Source: Neptunitalea lumnitzerae (GTDB taxonomy: Bacteria; Bacteroidota; Bacteroidia; Flavobacteriales; Flavobacteriaceae). From it: a DNA stretch of 64,000 nt. The stretch spans positions 1 to 64,000 of the forward strand of contig NZ_BRVO01000002.1 in assembly GCF_027924185.1 (NCBI RefSeq). Direction: 5' to 3'. Each line of letters begins with the position of its first letter. Positions within the stretch are counted from its first letter, which is position 1. The notes beneath the pieces are model-generated. The model had not been told where the DNA came from. It searched no databases and saw nothing but the letters and a program-made list of their open reading frames with translations. Of the stretch, positions 34,193 to 43,774 are shown piece by piece. Position numbers and translations under genes: made by a program.

Positions 34193-34276
34193 AATTTTAC
34201 ATAAACATAATTCTTGCATTGTTGTTAAATCATGTAATATCTATACATTGCGTTACCTCATAAACCAATATATTAC

Positions 34277-34843
34277 ATGCAAACTAATGCTATACTTTTA
34301 GAAAAAATTAGTAGCGGAGATATAGGAGCGTTTAATACGCTCTACAACAATTATTGGGATAGACTCTTTTCTTTTGCTTACAAAATAAGTAATGGAGACA
34401 GGGAGCTATCTCAGCAAATTGTTCAAGACATTTTTATATATGTTTGGGAGAAAAAAGAAACTTTAAAAATAGATAATTTAGAAAGTTATTTGTTTCAAGC
34501 TACTAAGTTTCAGGTATATAATTACTACAATAGAAATAAACTTAATACCGTCTATTTAGAAGACACGTTTGAAATATACTTAACGGAAGTATCTTTTACA
34601 GAAGATCACCCAGTGTATGAGTTATTGTATGGGGCTATTGAAAAACTACCTGAAAAGCGTAAGAATATTTTATTACTTAATAAAATACAAGGATTAGATA
34701 TTAATCAGATAGCGCAACAACTAGATCTTTCTCCACAAACGGTTAAGAACCAATTAGGTTCAGCTTTAAAACAGTTACGATTAGAATTAAAAGATGTATC
34801 TATGGTTATTGCCCTAATTGAACTTTATGAAATATTCAAATAA
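34277..34843 (+). CDS. ECF RNA polymerase sigma factor (FecI-like)
   Basis: A 188-residue sigma-70 family protein with only regions 2 (LYNNYWDRLFSFAYKISNGDRELSQQIVQDIFIYVWE) and 4 (IEKLPEKRKNILLLNKIQGLDINQIAQQLDLSPQTVKNQLGSALKQL), as in extracytoplasmic function factors of the bacteroidete SusC-linked group. The FecR anti-sigma gene follows 84 bp later, then SusC/SusD. It should direct transcription of the cassette when released by FecR. Confidence 0.92.
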   Translation: MQTNAILLEKISSGDIGAFNTLYNNYWDRLFSFAYKISNGDRELSQQIVQDIFIYVWEKKETLKIDNLESYLFQATKFQVYNYYNRNKLNTVYLEDTFEIYLTEVSFTEDHPVYELLYGAIEKLPEKRKNILLLNKIQGLDINQIAQQLDLSPQTVKNQLGSALKQLRLELKDVSMVIALIELYEIFK

Positions 34844-34927
34844 TCTACACTTAATGTTTTCGTAATATTTGGCAATAGTACTTTTTTCGTCATAGTGGTA
34901 CTTACTAGCGTAAGAAACTAAATAACT

Positions 34928-35848
34928 GTGAAAAAAAGAAAGCACATTTTAAAGGTACTAACAGACCGATTTTTAAAAGGAGAATTATCTCAGCAGGAAG
35001 ATGAATTATTAGAAGCCTTTATTAAAAAAGAATATCAACAATCTACAGTACAAAGTACTAGTCATTTAGATAAAATTCAAATATCTAATCATATTTGGTC
35101 AGGTATACAGGCTAATATTCAAAAAACACCAAAGGTTATTTATATGCCATATATTAAATACGTGGCTGCTGCATGTATAGTAATAGCCATAGCTATTCCT
35201 TTTTTGCTAAATAGAACGCAGTACGAATACCTTGTTACACAAAATAGCATAGATTCAATACAACTACCAGATGGTTCTAAAATATACTTAGGAGCTAATA
35301 GTAGTTTAAAATATCCTATAAACTTTAAGGGAGATACACGTAAATTAACTTTAGAGTGTGGTAACGCTTTTTTTAAAGTTTTTCCTGATAAAACTAAACC
35401 CTTTATTGTTATCTCTAATGATATTGAAACAAAGGTTTTAGGTACTTCATTTAATATAAATACATCAAAGTCTAGAACAGAGGTGGTTGTTGCCACTGGT
35501 AAGGTTAATGTAAGTAGTCCATCAAACTCAATAGACCTAATACCTTTAGAAAAAACTGTTTACAAAAACCATCAGTTAGTGAAAGAAAAAGTGTTTACTA
35601 ACGAATTTTCTAGTTGGTTTAAAGGGCATCATAATTTTAAAGATACTCAATTAAACAAGGTTACTGAGTTGTTAGCGTATAAATACAATATAGATTTTTC
35701 TTATGATGGAAATATAGAAGAAACACAAAAGATTACTATAGACATATCCCCAAACGAAAGTTTATCTCAAATTTTAGAAAACCTATCATTTATAACCCAT
35801 TTAAACTTTACGCTGCATGACAAAAAAGTAATTGTAACGAACTCCTAA
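34928..35848 (+). CDS. FecR-family anti-sigma factor
   Basis: A 306-residue single-pass membrane protein starting at a GTG. There is a short cytoplasmic sigma-binding part (residues 1-75), a membrane helix at about 76-95 (YVAAACIVIAIAIPFLL), a periplasmic FecR domain (about 105-205; IQLPDGSKIYLGANSSLKYP) and a C-terminal DUF4974/STN-like domain (NKVTELLAYKYNIDFSYDG) that should meet the SusC STN domain. It relays the outer-membrane loading signal to the ECF factor encoded upstream. Confidence 0.92.
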   Translation: MKKRKHILKVLTDRFLKGELSQQEDELLEAFIKKEYQQSTVQSTSHLDKIQISNHIWSGIQANIQKTPKVIYMPYIKYVAAACIVIAIAIPFLLNRTQYEYLVTQNSIDSIQLPDGSKIYLGANSSLKYPINFKGDTRKLTLECGNAFFKVFPDKTKPFIVISNDIETKVLGTSFNINTSKSRTEVVVATGKVNVSSPSNSIDLIPLEKTVYKNHQLVKEKVFTNEFSSWFKGHHNFKDTQLNKVTELLAYKYNIDFSYDGNIEETQKITIDISPNESLSQILENLSFITHLNFTLHDKKVIVTNS

Positions 35849-35858
35849 AAAACAAAAA

Positions 35859-35888
35859 AATCCACAATTGCTGCAACAATTGTGGATT
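35859..35888 (+). terminator. Hairpin between fecR-like and susC-like genes
   Basis: A 12-bp perfect stem (aatccacaattg / caattgtggatt) with a 6-base loop lies 10 bp after the anti-sigma stop. No T run follows, so it is more likely an attenuator, an RNA-processing site or an RNase barrier than a full terminator. It separates the regulators from the highly expressed receptor genes. Confidence 0.5.
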
Positions 35889-35927
35889 GTATTAAGTATT
35901 GACAAACTGATTAATCAACACTAAAAC

Positions 35928-38900
35928 ATGTATTTTTTTAAAAACAATTTTCAAAAATCAAGGATTATAACAACTGCAATGTTATTCCTATTATCGCTTA
36001 CTACCGTTTGGTCTAGTAACCGAGTTTATCAAACAAAGATAACTATTTCTTCAGAAAGCATTACGTTAAATTCTTTATTTTCAAAACTAGAAGAGCAAAC
36101 CTCGTTTACCTTTAGTTTTGGTCAAGAGATTTTAAACGATCAAAAACAATATGCTATCAATTACGTACAAGAAGATATAGAAGACGTAATGAACGATATT
36201 TCTGTGAAGGCAAATTTGTCTTATGTAATATCAAATACTAAAGTTTTAATTAGAAAAAAGACAAATACTCAAAGCGGTTTAAAAACACAAACTACTATTA
36301 AAGGTTTGGTTACCGATGAAAATAAGGTGCCGTTACCTATGGTAAATATAGCTGAGTTGGGTACTAATAATGGCGCTGTTACCGATTTTGAGGGTACCTT
36401 TACTTTTACGCCACAAACTGAAAATCCGGTATTGGTGTTTACCTACATGGGTTTTGAAACCACGCAAGTTGAAGTAAATGGGCAAACTGAAATAACAGTG
36501 CAGATGCAGCCTTCTCAAAATGCATTAGATGAGGTGGTGGTTATTGGTTACGGTAAAGAAACCAAAAGAGACTTAACAGGTGCTGTAGGTTCTGTTAGTG
36601 GAGAAGAAATTCAAGAAGTACCTTCTACTAATGTAATTCAGGCAATGAAAGGTAGAGTAGCGGGTTTAGATATTATAGATAATGGCCACGAACCAGGAGG
36701 CGGTGTTAGTATTAATATTAGAGGTCAAAGATCTATTACAGCTAGTAACTCTCCTTTAATTATTGTAGATGGTATACCTGTAATAGATGGTTTAAATGAC
36801 TTAAACCCTAATGATGTGGCTTCTGTAGAGGTTTTAAAAGATGCTTCAGCTTCGGCTATTTATGGTTCTAGAGCGTCTAATGGAGTAATTATTATTACTA
36901 CAAAGAGAGGTAAAAATGATGAGGTAAAAATAAGCTATAACGGATATTATGGGGTAACATCGGTATCTAAAAAAGTAGATATGATGAACGGAACTGAGTT
37001 TGCTCAATTAAGAAGAGAAGCTTACCGTACCTATAATGGTGGTAATACCTATCCTACAGATGCTTCTATTTTTGATGATATAGCGTTAAGCTCTATTGAA
37101 AATGGAGAATCTACAAATTGGCAAGATCTTATTTATGAAGAAGGATATAAACAAAGTCATCAATTATCTGCTATTGGGGGTAATGAGAAGTTTAAATATG
37201 CTATTTCTGGTAACTATTATGATGAAGGTGGTATTGTAGATAATACTGGTTTTAAAAGATACTCGTTACGTGTAAATACAGATTATGTAAAAAGTAATCG
37301 TTTAAAATTTGGAGTTTCATCATATTTAAGTCGTTCTAAACAAGAAACAGTAGATAGTGAAATTTATGATTATGTATTAAAGCTAAGTCCATTAGGAAAG
37401 GCATTTGATGATAATGGAGATATTTTGTTTAGACCAACCACCGACGAAGGAAAGTTGATTAACCCATTATCTCAATTTCAAAATGCGGTAAATGAAAACT
37501 TTACAACAAGATTGTTTGCTAGTTTATATGCAGAATATGAAGTTTTTAACGGCTTAACTTATAAATTAAAGGCAGGGCCAGATTACAAGCATACGTTTAG
37601 TGGATATTTTAATGGAGAAGAAACCATAGCAAATCAGGGGCAAGGTACAACGGCTGGTAATTCTAACTCAGAAGTAACCTCCTTAACGGTAGAAAATATA
37701 TTAGACTTTACTAAACAAATAAATGCTAATAACCATTTAAATGTAACCTTGGTTAGTAGTTATCAAAAGCAAATTGCTAAGAGTACTTATTTAAATGTAA
37801 ATGACTTACCATTTAGCTCTAAATTATATTATGATTTAGGAGCTGGGTCTATTACAAGTTTTGGAACTACTTATAGTGATTGGTCTTTAATGTCTTATGC
37901 AGGTAGATTTAATTACAAATTAAAGAACAGATACTTGTTTACGGCTACCATGCGTGCCGACGGATCTTCAAGATTATCTGATGATAATAAATGGGGTTAT
38001 TTTCCTTCTGCTGCAGTAGCATGGATAGCATCTGAAGAAAATTTCTTAAAGAATAATTTTTCTAAACTCTCTAACTTAAAGGTACGTTTAAGCTACGGTG
38101 AAACAGGTAATACGGGTATTAATCCGTATCAAACATTAAGTACTTACGATAAAGATTCTTATGCCTTTGGTGATACGGGATATGTAACATATATACCAAG
38201 TTCTTTAGCAAATGAAGATTTAAAGTGGGAAACTACCAAAGAATTGAACATAGGATTAGATGCTGGCTTTTTTAATAATAGAATTAATGCAAGTGTTAAT
38301 TATTACATAGCTAAAACAGAAGATTTATTATTACAAAGAAGTATTCCTATAAGTTCTGGTTTTGAAACTGCTATGCAAAATATTGGTAGCACAGAAAACC
38401 GTGGGTTAGAGGTAACTCTTAATACTGTAAATATTGACAGTAATGAATTTAGATGGGAAACAACATTAACTTTTGCTAGAAACAAGAACAAGATTACAGA
38501 CCTTTATGGAGATGGTACCTTGGCAGATATAGATAATAGTTGGTTTGTTGGTTCGCCAATAAATGTGTACTACGATTATGTTGGGCAAGGAGTATGGCAA
38601 GAAGATGAAGCTGCAGAAGCTGCATCATACGGATATAACGTAGGAGAAATTAAAGTTGCAGACCTTGATAATGATGGTGATATTGATGATGATGATAGAA
38701 CCATTATAGGTACCAATACCCCTAAGTGGACTGCTGGTTTAACTAGTAGAATGACCTACAAGAACTTTGATCTTTCTATACTTATGTTTGCAAGACAAGG
38801 TAATGTAACTTACTCAAAATTCTATGATGATTACAATACATTAGGTGGTAAATATAACAATTTAGATGTAGCGTATTTTTTGCCTGAGAATGCTACTAAT

Positions 38901-39185
38901 GCAAATCCACGTCCATATTATAATACTCAAGATAGCAAGTCTTCAGCGCTAGCATATAGAGAAATAAATTTTGTAAAAGTTAAGAACATCGTGTTAGGTT
39001 ATACATTGCCAGAAACTTTGTTTGAAAAAGTAGGAGTAGATAATGTACGTTTAAATGTAACAGCAGAAAATCCGTTTACATTTACAAAATACGAAGGATA
39101 CGATCCTGAATATGAAGCATCAGGAGAGAAAGCTTCATACCCGGCTACTCGATTTATTTCAGTTGGTTTAAATGTTAATTTCTAA
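35928..39185 (+). CDS. SusC/RagA TonB-dependent transporter with STN domain
   Basis: A 1085-residue outer-membrane receptor. Signal peptide about residues 1-29, then an STN signalling domain (about 35-105; ITLNSLFSKLEEQTSFTFSFG), a carboxypeptidase-regulatory-like domain (about 125-200; IKGLVTDENKVPLPMVNI), a plug with the SusC mark ALDEVVVIGYGKETKRDLTGAVGSV, and a beta barrel ending SVGLNVNF. An EF-hand-like DLDNDGDIDDDDR (about 912-925) occurs in the barrel, as is common in SusC proteins. The STN domain means it should signal to FecR. Its ligand is probably a glycerophosphodiester or a larger molecule that contains one, judged by the adjacent GDPD. Confidence 0.93.
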   Translation: MYFFKNNFQKSRIITTAMLFLLSLTTVWSSNRVYQTKITISSESITLNSLFSKLEEQTSFTFSFGQEILNDQKQYAINYVQEDIEDVMNDISVKANLSYVISNTKVLIRKKTNTQSGLKTQTTIKGLVTDENKVPLPMVNIAELGTNNGAVTDFEGTFTFTPQTENPVLVFTYMGFETTQVEVNGQTEITVQMQPSQNALDEVVVIGYGKETKRDLTGAVGSVSGEEIQEVPSTNVIQAMKGRVAGLDIIDNGHEPGGGVSINIRGQRSITASNSPLIIVDGIPVIDGLNDLNPNDVASVEVLKDASASAIYGSRASNGVIIITTKRGKNDEVKISYNGYYGVTSVSKKVDMMNGTEFAQLRREAYRTYNGGNTYPTDASIFDDIALSSIENGESTNWQDLIYEEGYKQSHQLSAIGGNEKFKYAISGNYYDEGGIVDNTGFKRYSLRVNTDYVKSNRLKFGVSSYLSRSKQETVDSEIYDYVLKLSPLGKAFDDNGDILFRPTTDEGKLINPLSQFQNAVNENFTTRLFASLYAEYEVFNGLTYKLKAGPDYKHTFSGYFNGEETIANQGQGTTAGNSNSEVTSLTVENILDFTKQINANNHLNVTLVSSYQKQIAKSTYLNVNDLPFSSKLYYDLGAGSITSFGTTYSDWSLMSYAGRFNYKLKNRYLFTATMRADGSSRLSDDNKWGYFPSAAVAWIASEENFLKNNFSKLSNLKVRLSYGETGNTGINPYQTLSTYDKDSYAFGDTGYVTYIPSSLANEDLKWETTKELNIGLDAGFFNNRINASVNYYIAKTEDLLLQRSIPISSGFETAMQNIGSTENRGLEVTLNTVNIDSNEFRWETTLTFARNKNKITDLYGDGTLADIDNSWFVGSPINVYYDYVGQGVWQEDEAAEAASYGYNVGEIKVADLDNDGDIDDDDRTIIGTNTPKWTAGLTSRMTYKNFDLSILMFARQGNVTYSKFYDDYNTLGGKYNNLDVAYFLPENATNANPRPYYNTQDSKSSALAYREINFVKVKNIVLGYTLPETLFEKVGVDNVRLNVTAENPFTFTKYEGYDPEYEASGEKASYPATRFISVGLNVNF

Positions 39186-39198
39186 AAAAAATTCAGTA

Positions 39199-40779
39199 AT
39201 GAAAACTATAAAATATTATATAAAAGGAATGTTACTTCTTTTGGTAATGGTAAATATTGGTTGTTCTTTAGATGAAAATCCGTATACCACTACTACTGCG
39301 CCAATTTTATTTGCAAATGAAGATGGTGTAAAACAAGCGTTAGCAGGAGCTTATTCTCCCTTAAGGCTTATCTACGGAAGACAGTCTAGCTTATTATTAA
39401 CAACATCTGGAACAGATATTTTTCAGCATGGTAACGATGGAGACTGGGAACTAGACCAATATGATAACGATTTAAACCCTGCTCAAGGTAGAGTTGATAG
39501 AGTTTGGGGAGAGTTGTATCAAGGAGTTTCTGCTTCTAACTCATTTTTAGAAAATATTGAAGGGGTGACGTTTTTAGATGAAGAATTAAAAACTACATAC
39601 ATAGCTGAAGCTAGGTTTTTGAGATCTCATTTTTATTATTGGCTAACCATGCAGTGGGGAGATGTGGTTTTTATGGATAATGCTGCAAACGAAGTAAATA
39701 CTAATACAACAAGAACAGCTAAAGAAACAATTTGGCAATCTATGTTAGAAGATACTCAGTTTGCAGTAGATAATTTAGATTGGGAGGCAGAAGAATTTGG
39801 TAGAATTACCAAAGGGGCAGCCTTACAACAATTGGCTTTTGTTCAAATGTTATTAGGAGACTATAGTGGAGCTAAAGCATCGTTAGATGCTATTATAAAT
39901 AGCGGAACATATGAGCTAGAGCCTACTTTTGCAGATGTTTTTGATTATGATAATCAAATAAATAATGAAGTTATTTTTTCTGTACAATATACCAATGACG
40001 ATGTGTATAATGGTGGAGGAAATAGAGGACACTTATTCTTTACACCTAATTATGCTGCTTTTAATGGATTAGAAAGAGAAGCTTCACAAGGGGGAAGACC
40101 TTATACAAGATTTAGACCAACAGAATTTTTCAGAAATCTTTTTGAAACTAACGATACCCGTTTTGATGCAACTTTTAGAAGAGTTTGGTATTATAATGTA
40201 GACAATTATTCTGCTACAGTAAATTATAATGGCAACAATGTAGCGGTACAAGAAGGTGATTCTGTAATATGGGATATACAAGATGTAAATGGTAATGTGC
40301 TTTACCAAAGCAAAATTGCTCCTAATAGAGACGATATGCATTGGGGGATGAAAAAGCATGATGATTACACAAGAAGTTCGGCAAACGATAAAAATGGTTT
40401 TAGAGACTTTTTTGTATACCGCTTAGCGGAAACGTATTTGTTAAAAGCTGAGGTTGCCTTTTATTTGGGTAATCAAACAGAAGCAGCTGAAGCATTAAAT
40501 GTTATTAGAAATAGAGCTGCAGCCTCAGGTACTTCTTTAACAAATATTACGGCATCTGATGTAACTATAGATTTAATATTGGATGAAAGAGCACGTGAAT
40601 TAGGAGGAGAAGAGAGAAGATGGATGGATTTAAAAAGAACGGGTAAATTGTTAGAACGTGTACAAGCACATAACCCTAATGCTGCACCTAATATTAAGGA
40701 GTTCCATTTATACAGACCTATTCCGCAAGCAGAAATTGATGCAAGTACTGGAGGAATGCAACAAAACCCTGGTTATTAA
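39199..40779 (+). CDS. SusD/RagB outer-membrane lipoprotein
   Basis: A 526-residue protein. The ATG at 39199 (MKTIKYYIKGMLLLLVMVNIGC) gives a lipoprotein signal with lipid-accepting C22. The earlier in-frame ATG at 39172 overlaps the SusC gene and is unlikely. TPR-like helices (EARFLRSHFYYWLTMQWGDVVFMD) and the SusD C-terminal signature (LDERARELGGEERRWMDLKRTGKL) are present. It lies 13 bp after the SusC gene and forms the lid of that transporter at the cell surface. Confidence 0.93.
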   Translation: MKTIKYYIKGMLLLLVMVNIGCSLDENPYTTTTAPILFANEDGVKQALAGAYSPLRLIYGRQSSLLLTTSGTDIFQHGNDGDWELDQYDNDLNPAQGRVDRVWGELYQGVSASNSFLENIEGVTFLDEELKTTYIAEARFLRSHFYYWLTMQWGDVVFMDNAANEVNTNTTRTAKETIWQSMLEDTQFAVDNLDWEAEEFGRITKGAALQQLAFVQMLLGDYSGAKASLDAIINSGTYELEPTFADVFDYDNQINNEVIFSVQYTNDDVYNGGGNRGHLFFTPNYAAFNGLEREASQGGRPYTRFRPTEFFRNLFETNDTRFDATFRRVWYYNVDNYSATVNYNGNNVAVQEGDSVIWDIQDVNGNVLYQSKIAPNRDDMHWGMKKHDDYTRSSANDKNGFRDFFVYRLAETYLLKAEVAFYLGNQTEAAEALNVIRNRAAASGTSLTNITASDVTIDLILDERARELGGEERRWMDLKRTGKLLERVQAHNPNAAPNIKEFHLYRPIPQAEIDASTGGMQQNPGY

Positions 40780-40789
40780 TTAGTATATC

Positions 40790-41650
40790 ATGATTAAAAA
40801 GATAGTTTACTTAATTATTGTATTGTTAGTAGTTTCAGTACAGTCATTAATTGCTCAAAATACTAGAGTAGATAGTTTACTTACAGATTTTAATAATCAT
40901 CCGGAATATATTTTGGTGGCAGCTCATAGAGCTGCCCACCAACAATATCCTGAAAATTCTAAGAATGCTATTTTAGAGGCCATTAGGGTTAGAACAGATA
41001 TTGTAGAATTAGATGTTAGAGAAACAAAAGATCATGAATTGGTAATAATACATGATAGAACTATTGATAGAACCACAAACCAAACTGGTAGCGTAATAGA
41101 TTTTACCTTGGCTGAATTAAAGGAAATTCCTTTACTACATAATGGAGAACCAACAGACCAGCGTATACTTACGTTAGATGAAGCTTTGAAATTGGCCAAA
41201 GACAAAATAATTGTTGATATAGACTTTAAAGCAGAAACAAAGCAAGCTTTCTTTAAGGCTCTGGAGATTATTGAAAGTAATGCCATGGAACAGCAAGTAC
41301 TTTTCTATATCTATGATGATTATAAGTACATCAAAAAAATAAGAAAATTAGCTAATAATATTACAGTGATGCCTAGAGCATATTCTGAAAAAAATATAAA
41401 AAAGTTAGTAGGGTTAGATGTAATTGAAGTAATCCATATTGATTTTTCGTTTTATAACGATGCTTTAATGCAAGAAACTATAAATTCTGGAAGTAGAGTT
41501 TGGGCAAATGCATTAGGTAAATATGACAAAATGCAGGTAGAACAAGGAAATGGGTATGATGCCATAACTCAAATGAAAATCAATATTATTCAAACAGATT
41601 ATCCTGAAGAGTTATTAATTTATTTGAAAGCGCATGGTTTACATCGCTAA
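40790..41650 (+). CDS. Secreted glycerophosphodiester phosphodiesterase
   Basis: A 286-residue enzyme with a Sec signal peptide (MIKKIVYLIIVLLVVSVQSLIAQ) and the GDPD catalytic set: H46-R47 followed by PENS, E73/D75 in ELDVRET and H88 in IIHDRTIDRTT. It hydrolyses glycerophosphodiesters, such as deacylated phospholipid headgroups, to glycerol-3-phosphate and an alcohol. Located 10 bp after susD, it is the only hydrolase of the cassette and defines its probable substrate class. It is likely periplasmic or surface-bound. Confidence 0.9.
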   Translation: MIKKIVYLIIVLLVVSVQSLIAQNTRVDSLLTDFNNHPEYILVAAHRAAHQQYPENSKNAILEAIRVRTDIVELDVRETKDHELVIIHDRTIDRTTNQTGSVIDFTLAELKEIPLLHNGEPTDQRILTLDEALKLAKDKIIVDIDFKAETKQAFFKALEIIESNAMEQQVLFYIYDDYKYIKKIRKLANNITVMPRAYSEKNIKKLVGLDVIEVIHIDFSFYNDALMQETINSGSRVWANALGKYDKMQVEQGNGYDAITQMKINIIQTDYPEELLIYLKAHGLHR

Positions 41651-41680
41651 CAATGTGTTGTTGTTTGATTTTGAATTACA

Positions 41681-41707
41681 TAAAAGCCGCTATTAAAGCG
41701 GCTTTTA
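41681..41707. terminator. Bidirectional terminator, GDPD/C1 peptidase
   Basis: An 11-bp perfect stem (taaaagccgct / agcggctttta) with a 5-base loop lies between two convergent genes. T runs on both strands are contained in the stem ends. It closes the uptake cassette. Confidence 0.8.
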
Positions 41708-41740
41708 TATTGTTAGAGATGTCTCCTTTTGAGTATGATG

Positions 41741-42856
41741 TTATAAATTTAGTTTCTTTTTAATAGCTTTTGGTAAAGCATCTTTATGTACTAAAACAGA
41801 AATAGATTTTAACTCCATATATGCTTTACTTACATAAACATATCCTTTATTAGATACTCTATCAGGGTTTGTACCCCAAGAATTTTTTACTTTATAATAT
41901 ACATTACCTTTTTGGTCTTTCATGGTACCTACAATGTGCATAAGGTGGTCATCGGTAGTACTGTAGTTTTCAAACTCTTGTTGTCTGTAATTAGCAGTAA
42001 TGTTCTTCTCTTTTACAATTTCTGTAAGTCCTTTAATAGCATCATTATCATTTTCTGGTATAAATGCAACACCGTTTTTAGCAGAAAAAGTTTTTTCAGA
42101 TACATCGGTATCCCATTCAACAGTATATCCGTTTTTCAAGGCATTATCAATTACATCCATAAATTCATTTAAAGGAACATTATACATACTTCCATTAGAA
42201 AAATTATCAGGAACGCTTAAAATAAATGAGCTGTAATAAGGTTGATGGGTAAAAGATGTAATAGTTACATAATCATCCATGTCTAATTTGGTCATTTCTA
42301 AAAAGCTCTGAGGAGTATAAGTAGTACCCTCATAAGTAAATTCCTCAGGATTTTCTCCAATATATAAATCAAGAGTTTGTTCTACAGCTTTTTTCCAAGT
42401 TGGTGATAAGCTACCAGCTCTGCTACTAATATAATTATCAAGCATAGCCTTTAATGTACTTTCTACTTCAATGTGGTTATATTTATCTTGTACTTTAAAA
42501 CCACCAAAAGCAAGCTCTGGTACCAAACCGTTTTCTTTGACAGCATTAATAACGTCGTGCGCTAGAGCCCCTTGACTAAATTGAGCTTTTCCTTGTCTCA
42601 TTACATAATTCCAAGCTTTTTTAGTGTATGTGTTTCGTACGTTATACATTTCAGAAACATCAATGTGCTTTCCAGTTAGTCTAATAATTTCAGACTCTAG
42701 AAAAGAGGTGGTGGAAAAACTCCAACAGGTTCCAGTAATATCTTGGCTTTTAACTTCTGTTGCTTCAATGTCTATAACAGGAGTAAATTCATATTCTTGA
42801 GCATCTGCCAAATAACTTGATAATGAAATAAGTAAGGCAAAAAATAGTTTTCTCAT
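41741..42856 (-). CDS. Secreted C1-family (bleomycin hydrolase-like) peptidase
   Basis: A 371-residue papain-fold peptidase with a Sec signal peptide (MRKLFFALLISLSSYLADAQ). It has the catalytic Cys in SQDITGTCWSFSTTSFLESE (Gln, then Cys-Trp-Ser-Phe), the His in TDDHLMHIVGTMKD and the Asn in KVKNSWG, the pattern of PepC/bleomycin hydrolase (C1B). The classical enzyme is cytosolic; this one is exported, as is common in Bacteroidota. It should trim peptides in the periplasm. It is divergent from menB across 60 bp. Confidence 0.87.
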   Translation of the reverse strand: MRKLFFALLISLSSYLADAQEYEFTPVIDIEATEVKSQDITGTCWSFSTTSFLESEIIRLTGKHIDVSEMYNVRNTYTKKAWNYVMRQGKAQFSQGALAHDVINAVKENGLVPELAFGGFKVQDKYNHIEVESTLKAMLDNYISSRAGSLSPTWKKAVEQTLDLYIGENPEEFTYEGTTYTPQSFLEMTKLDMDDYVTITSFTHQPYYSSFILSVPDNFSNGSMYNVPLNEFMDVIDNALKNGYTVEWDTDVSEKTFSAKNGVAFIPENDNDAIKGLTEIVKEKNITANYRQQEFENYSTTDDHLMHIVGTMKDQKGNVYYKVKNSWGTNPDRVSNKGYVYVSKAYMELKSISVLVHKDALPKAIKKKLNL

Positions 42857-42863
42857 GGTGTAT

Positions 42864-42901
42864 TTAATTTTACGGTAAGAAAGAAATAAGTTAATTTTAC
42901 G
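42864..42901. repeat. Paired 11-bp direct repeat between peptidase and menB
   Basis: TTAATTTTACG occurs at 42864-42874 and again at 42891-42901, 27 bp apart, in the 60-bp divergent gap. TAATTTTA in each copy is one base off the -7 consensus TAnnTTTG. The copies could be promoter elements of menB or binding sites of a regulator of both genes. Confidence 0.4.
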
Positions 42902-42916
42902 CTAAATTAACAAAAT

Positions 42917-43756
42917 ATGAGTAAGATAGATTGGGTTACTGTCAAAGAATTTACAGATATCACATATAAAAAATGCAACGGGGTAGCCCGTATTGCATTT
43001 AACAGACCAGAGGTTAGAAATGCTTTTAGACCTCAAACTACTAAAGAATTATATGAAGCCTTTTACGATGCTAATGAAGATACTTCTATTGGGGTAGTTT
43101 TATTATCGGCCGAAGGTCCGTCTCCTAAAGACGGGGTATATTCTTTTTGTAGTGGTGGTGACCAAAAAGCAAGAGGACATAAGGGGTATGTTGGTGAAGA
43201 CGGATATCACAGATTAAATATACTAGAAGTGCAAAGGTTAATACGTTTTATGCCTAAGGCTGTAATTGCTGTAGTACCAGGTTGGGCTGTAGGTGGTGGA
43301 CATAGTTTGCACGTGGTTTGTGATTTAACACTAGCAAGTAAAGAGCATGCTATTTTTAAACAAACAGATGCTGATGTAACCAGTTTTGATGGTGGATATG
43401 GATCTGCTTACTTAGCTAAAATGGTAGGACAGAAAAAAGCGCGTGAAATTTTCTTTTTAGGAAGAAACTACTCTGCTCAAGATGCTTATGAAATGGGAAT
43501 GGTGAATGCAGTAATACCTCATGATGAGTTAGAGGATACTGCTTATGAGTGGGCGCAAGAAATATTAGCAAAATCTCCTATTTCTATAAAAATGTTGAAG
43601 TTTGCTATGAACTTAACAGACGACGGAATGGTAGGACAACAGGTTTTTGCTGGTGAAGCTACACGCCTTGCATATATGACAGATGAGGCAAAAGAAGGTA
43701 GAAATGCGTTTCTTGAAAAACGTAAACCTAATTTCGAGAAAAAATACATTCCTTAA
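42917..43756 (+). CDS. menB: 1,4-Dihydroxy-2-naphthoyl-CoA synthase
   Basis: A 279-residue crotonase-fold enzyme closing the second ring of the naphthoquinone. Diagnostic stretches are IAFNRPEVRNAFRPQTTKEL, FCSGGDQKARG, VPGWAVGGGHSLHVVCDLTLAS, and ADVTSFDGGYGSAYLAKMVGQKKAREIFFLGR. It uses the product of MenE and is followed 18 bp later by menA. Length matches E. coli MenB (285). Confidence 0.96.
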   Translation: MSKIDWVTVKEFTDITYKKCNGVARIAFNRPEVRNAFRPQTTKELYEAFYDANEDTSIGVVLLSAEGPSPKDGVYSFCSGGDQKARGHKGYVGEDGYHRLNILEVQRLIRFMPKAVIAVVPGWAVGGGHSLHVVCDLTLASKEHAIFKQTDADVTSFDGGYGSAYLAKMVGQKKAREIFFLGRNYSAQDAYEMGMVNAVIPHDELEDTAYEWAQEILAKSPISIKMLKFAMNLTDDGMVGQQVFAGEATRLAYMTDEAKEGRNAFLEKRKPNFEKKYIP

Positions 43757-43774
43757 TTAATAGATAAAGGATTT

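Noticed and set aside
40084-40359. 91-codon antisense frame in the SusD gene
   Set aside because: Rich in Ile/Tyr by reading antisense to Asn/Asp codons; inside a confident gene.
34277-41650. Polysaccharide utilisation locus
   Set aside because: SusC/SusD and the sigma/anti-sigma pair are present, but there are no glycoside hydrolases or polysaccharide lyases; the only enzyme is a phosphodiesterase.
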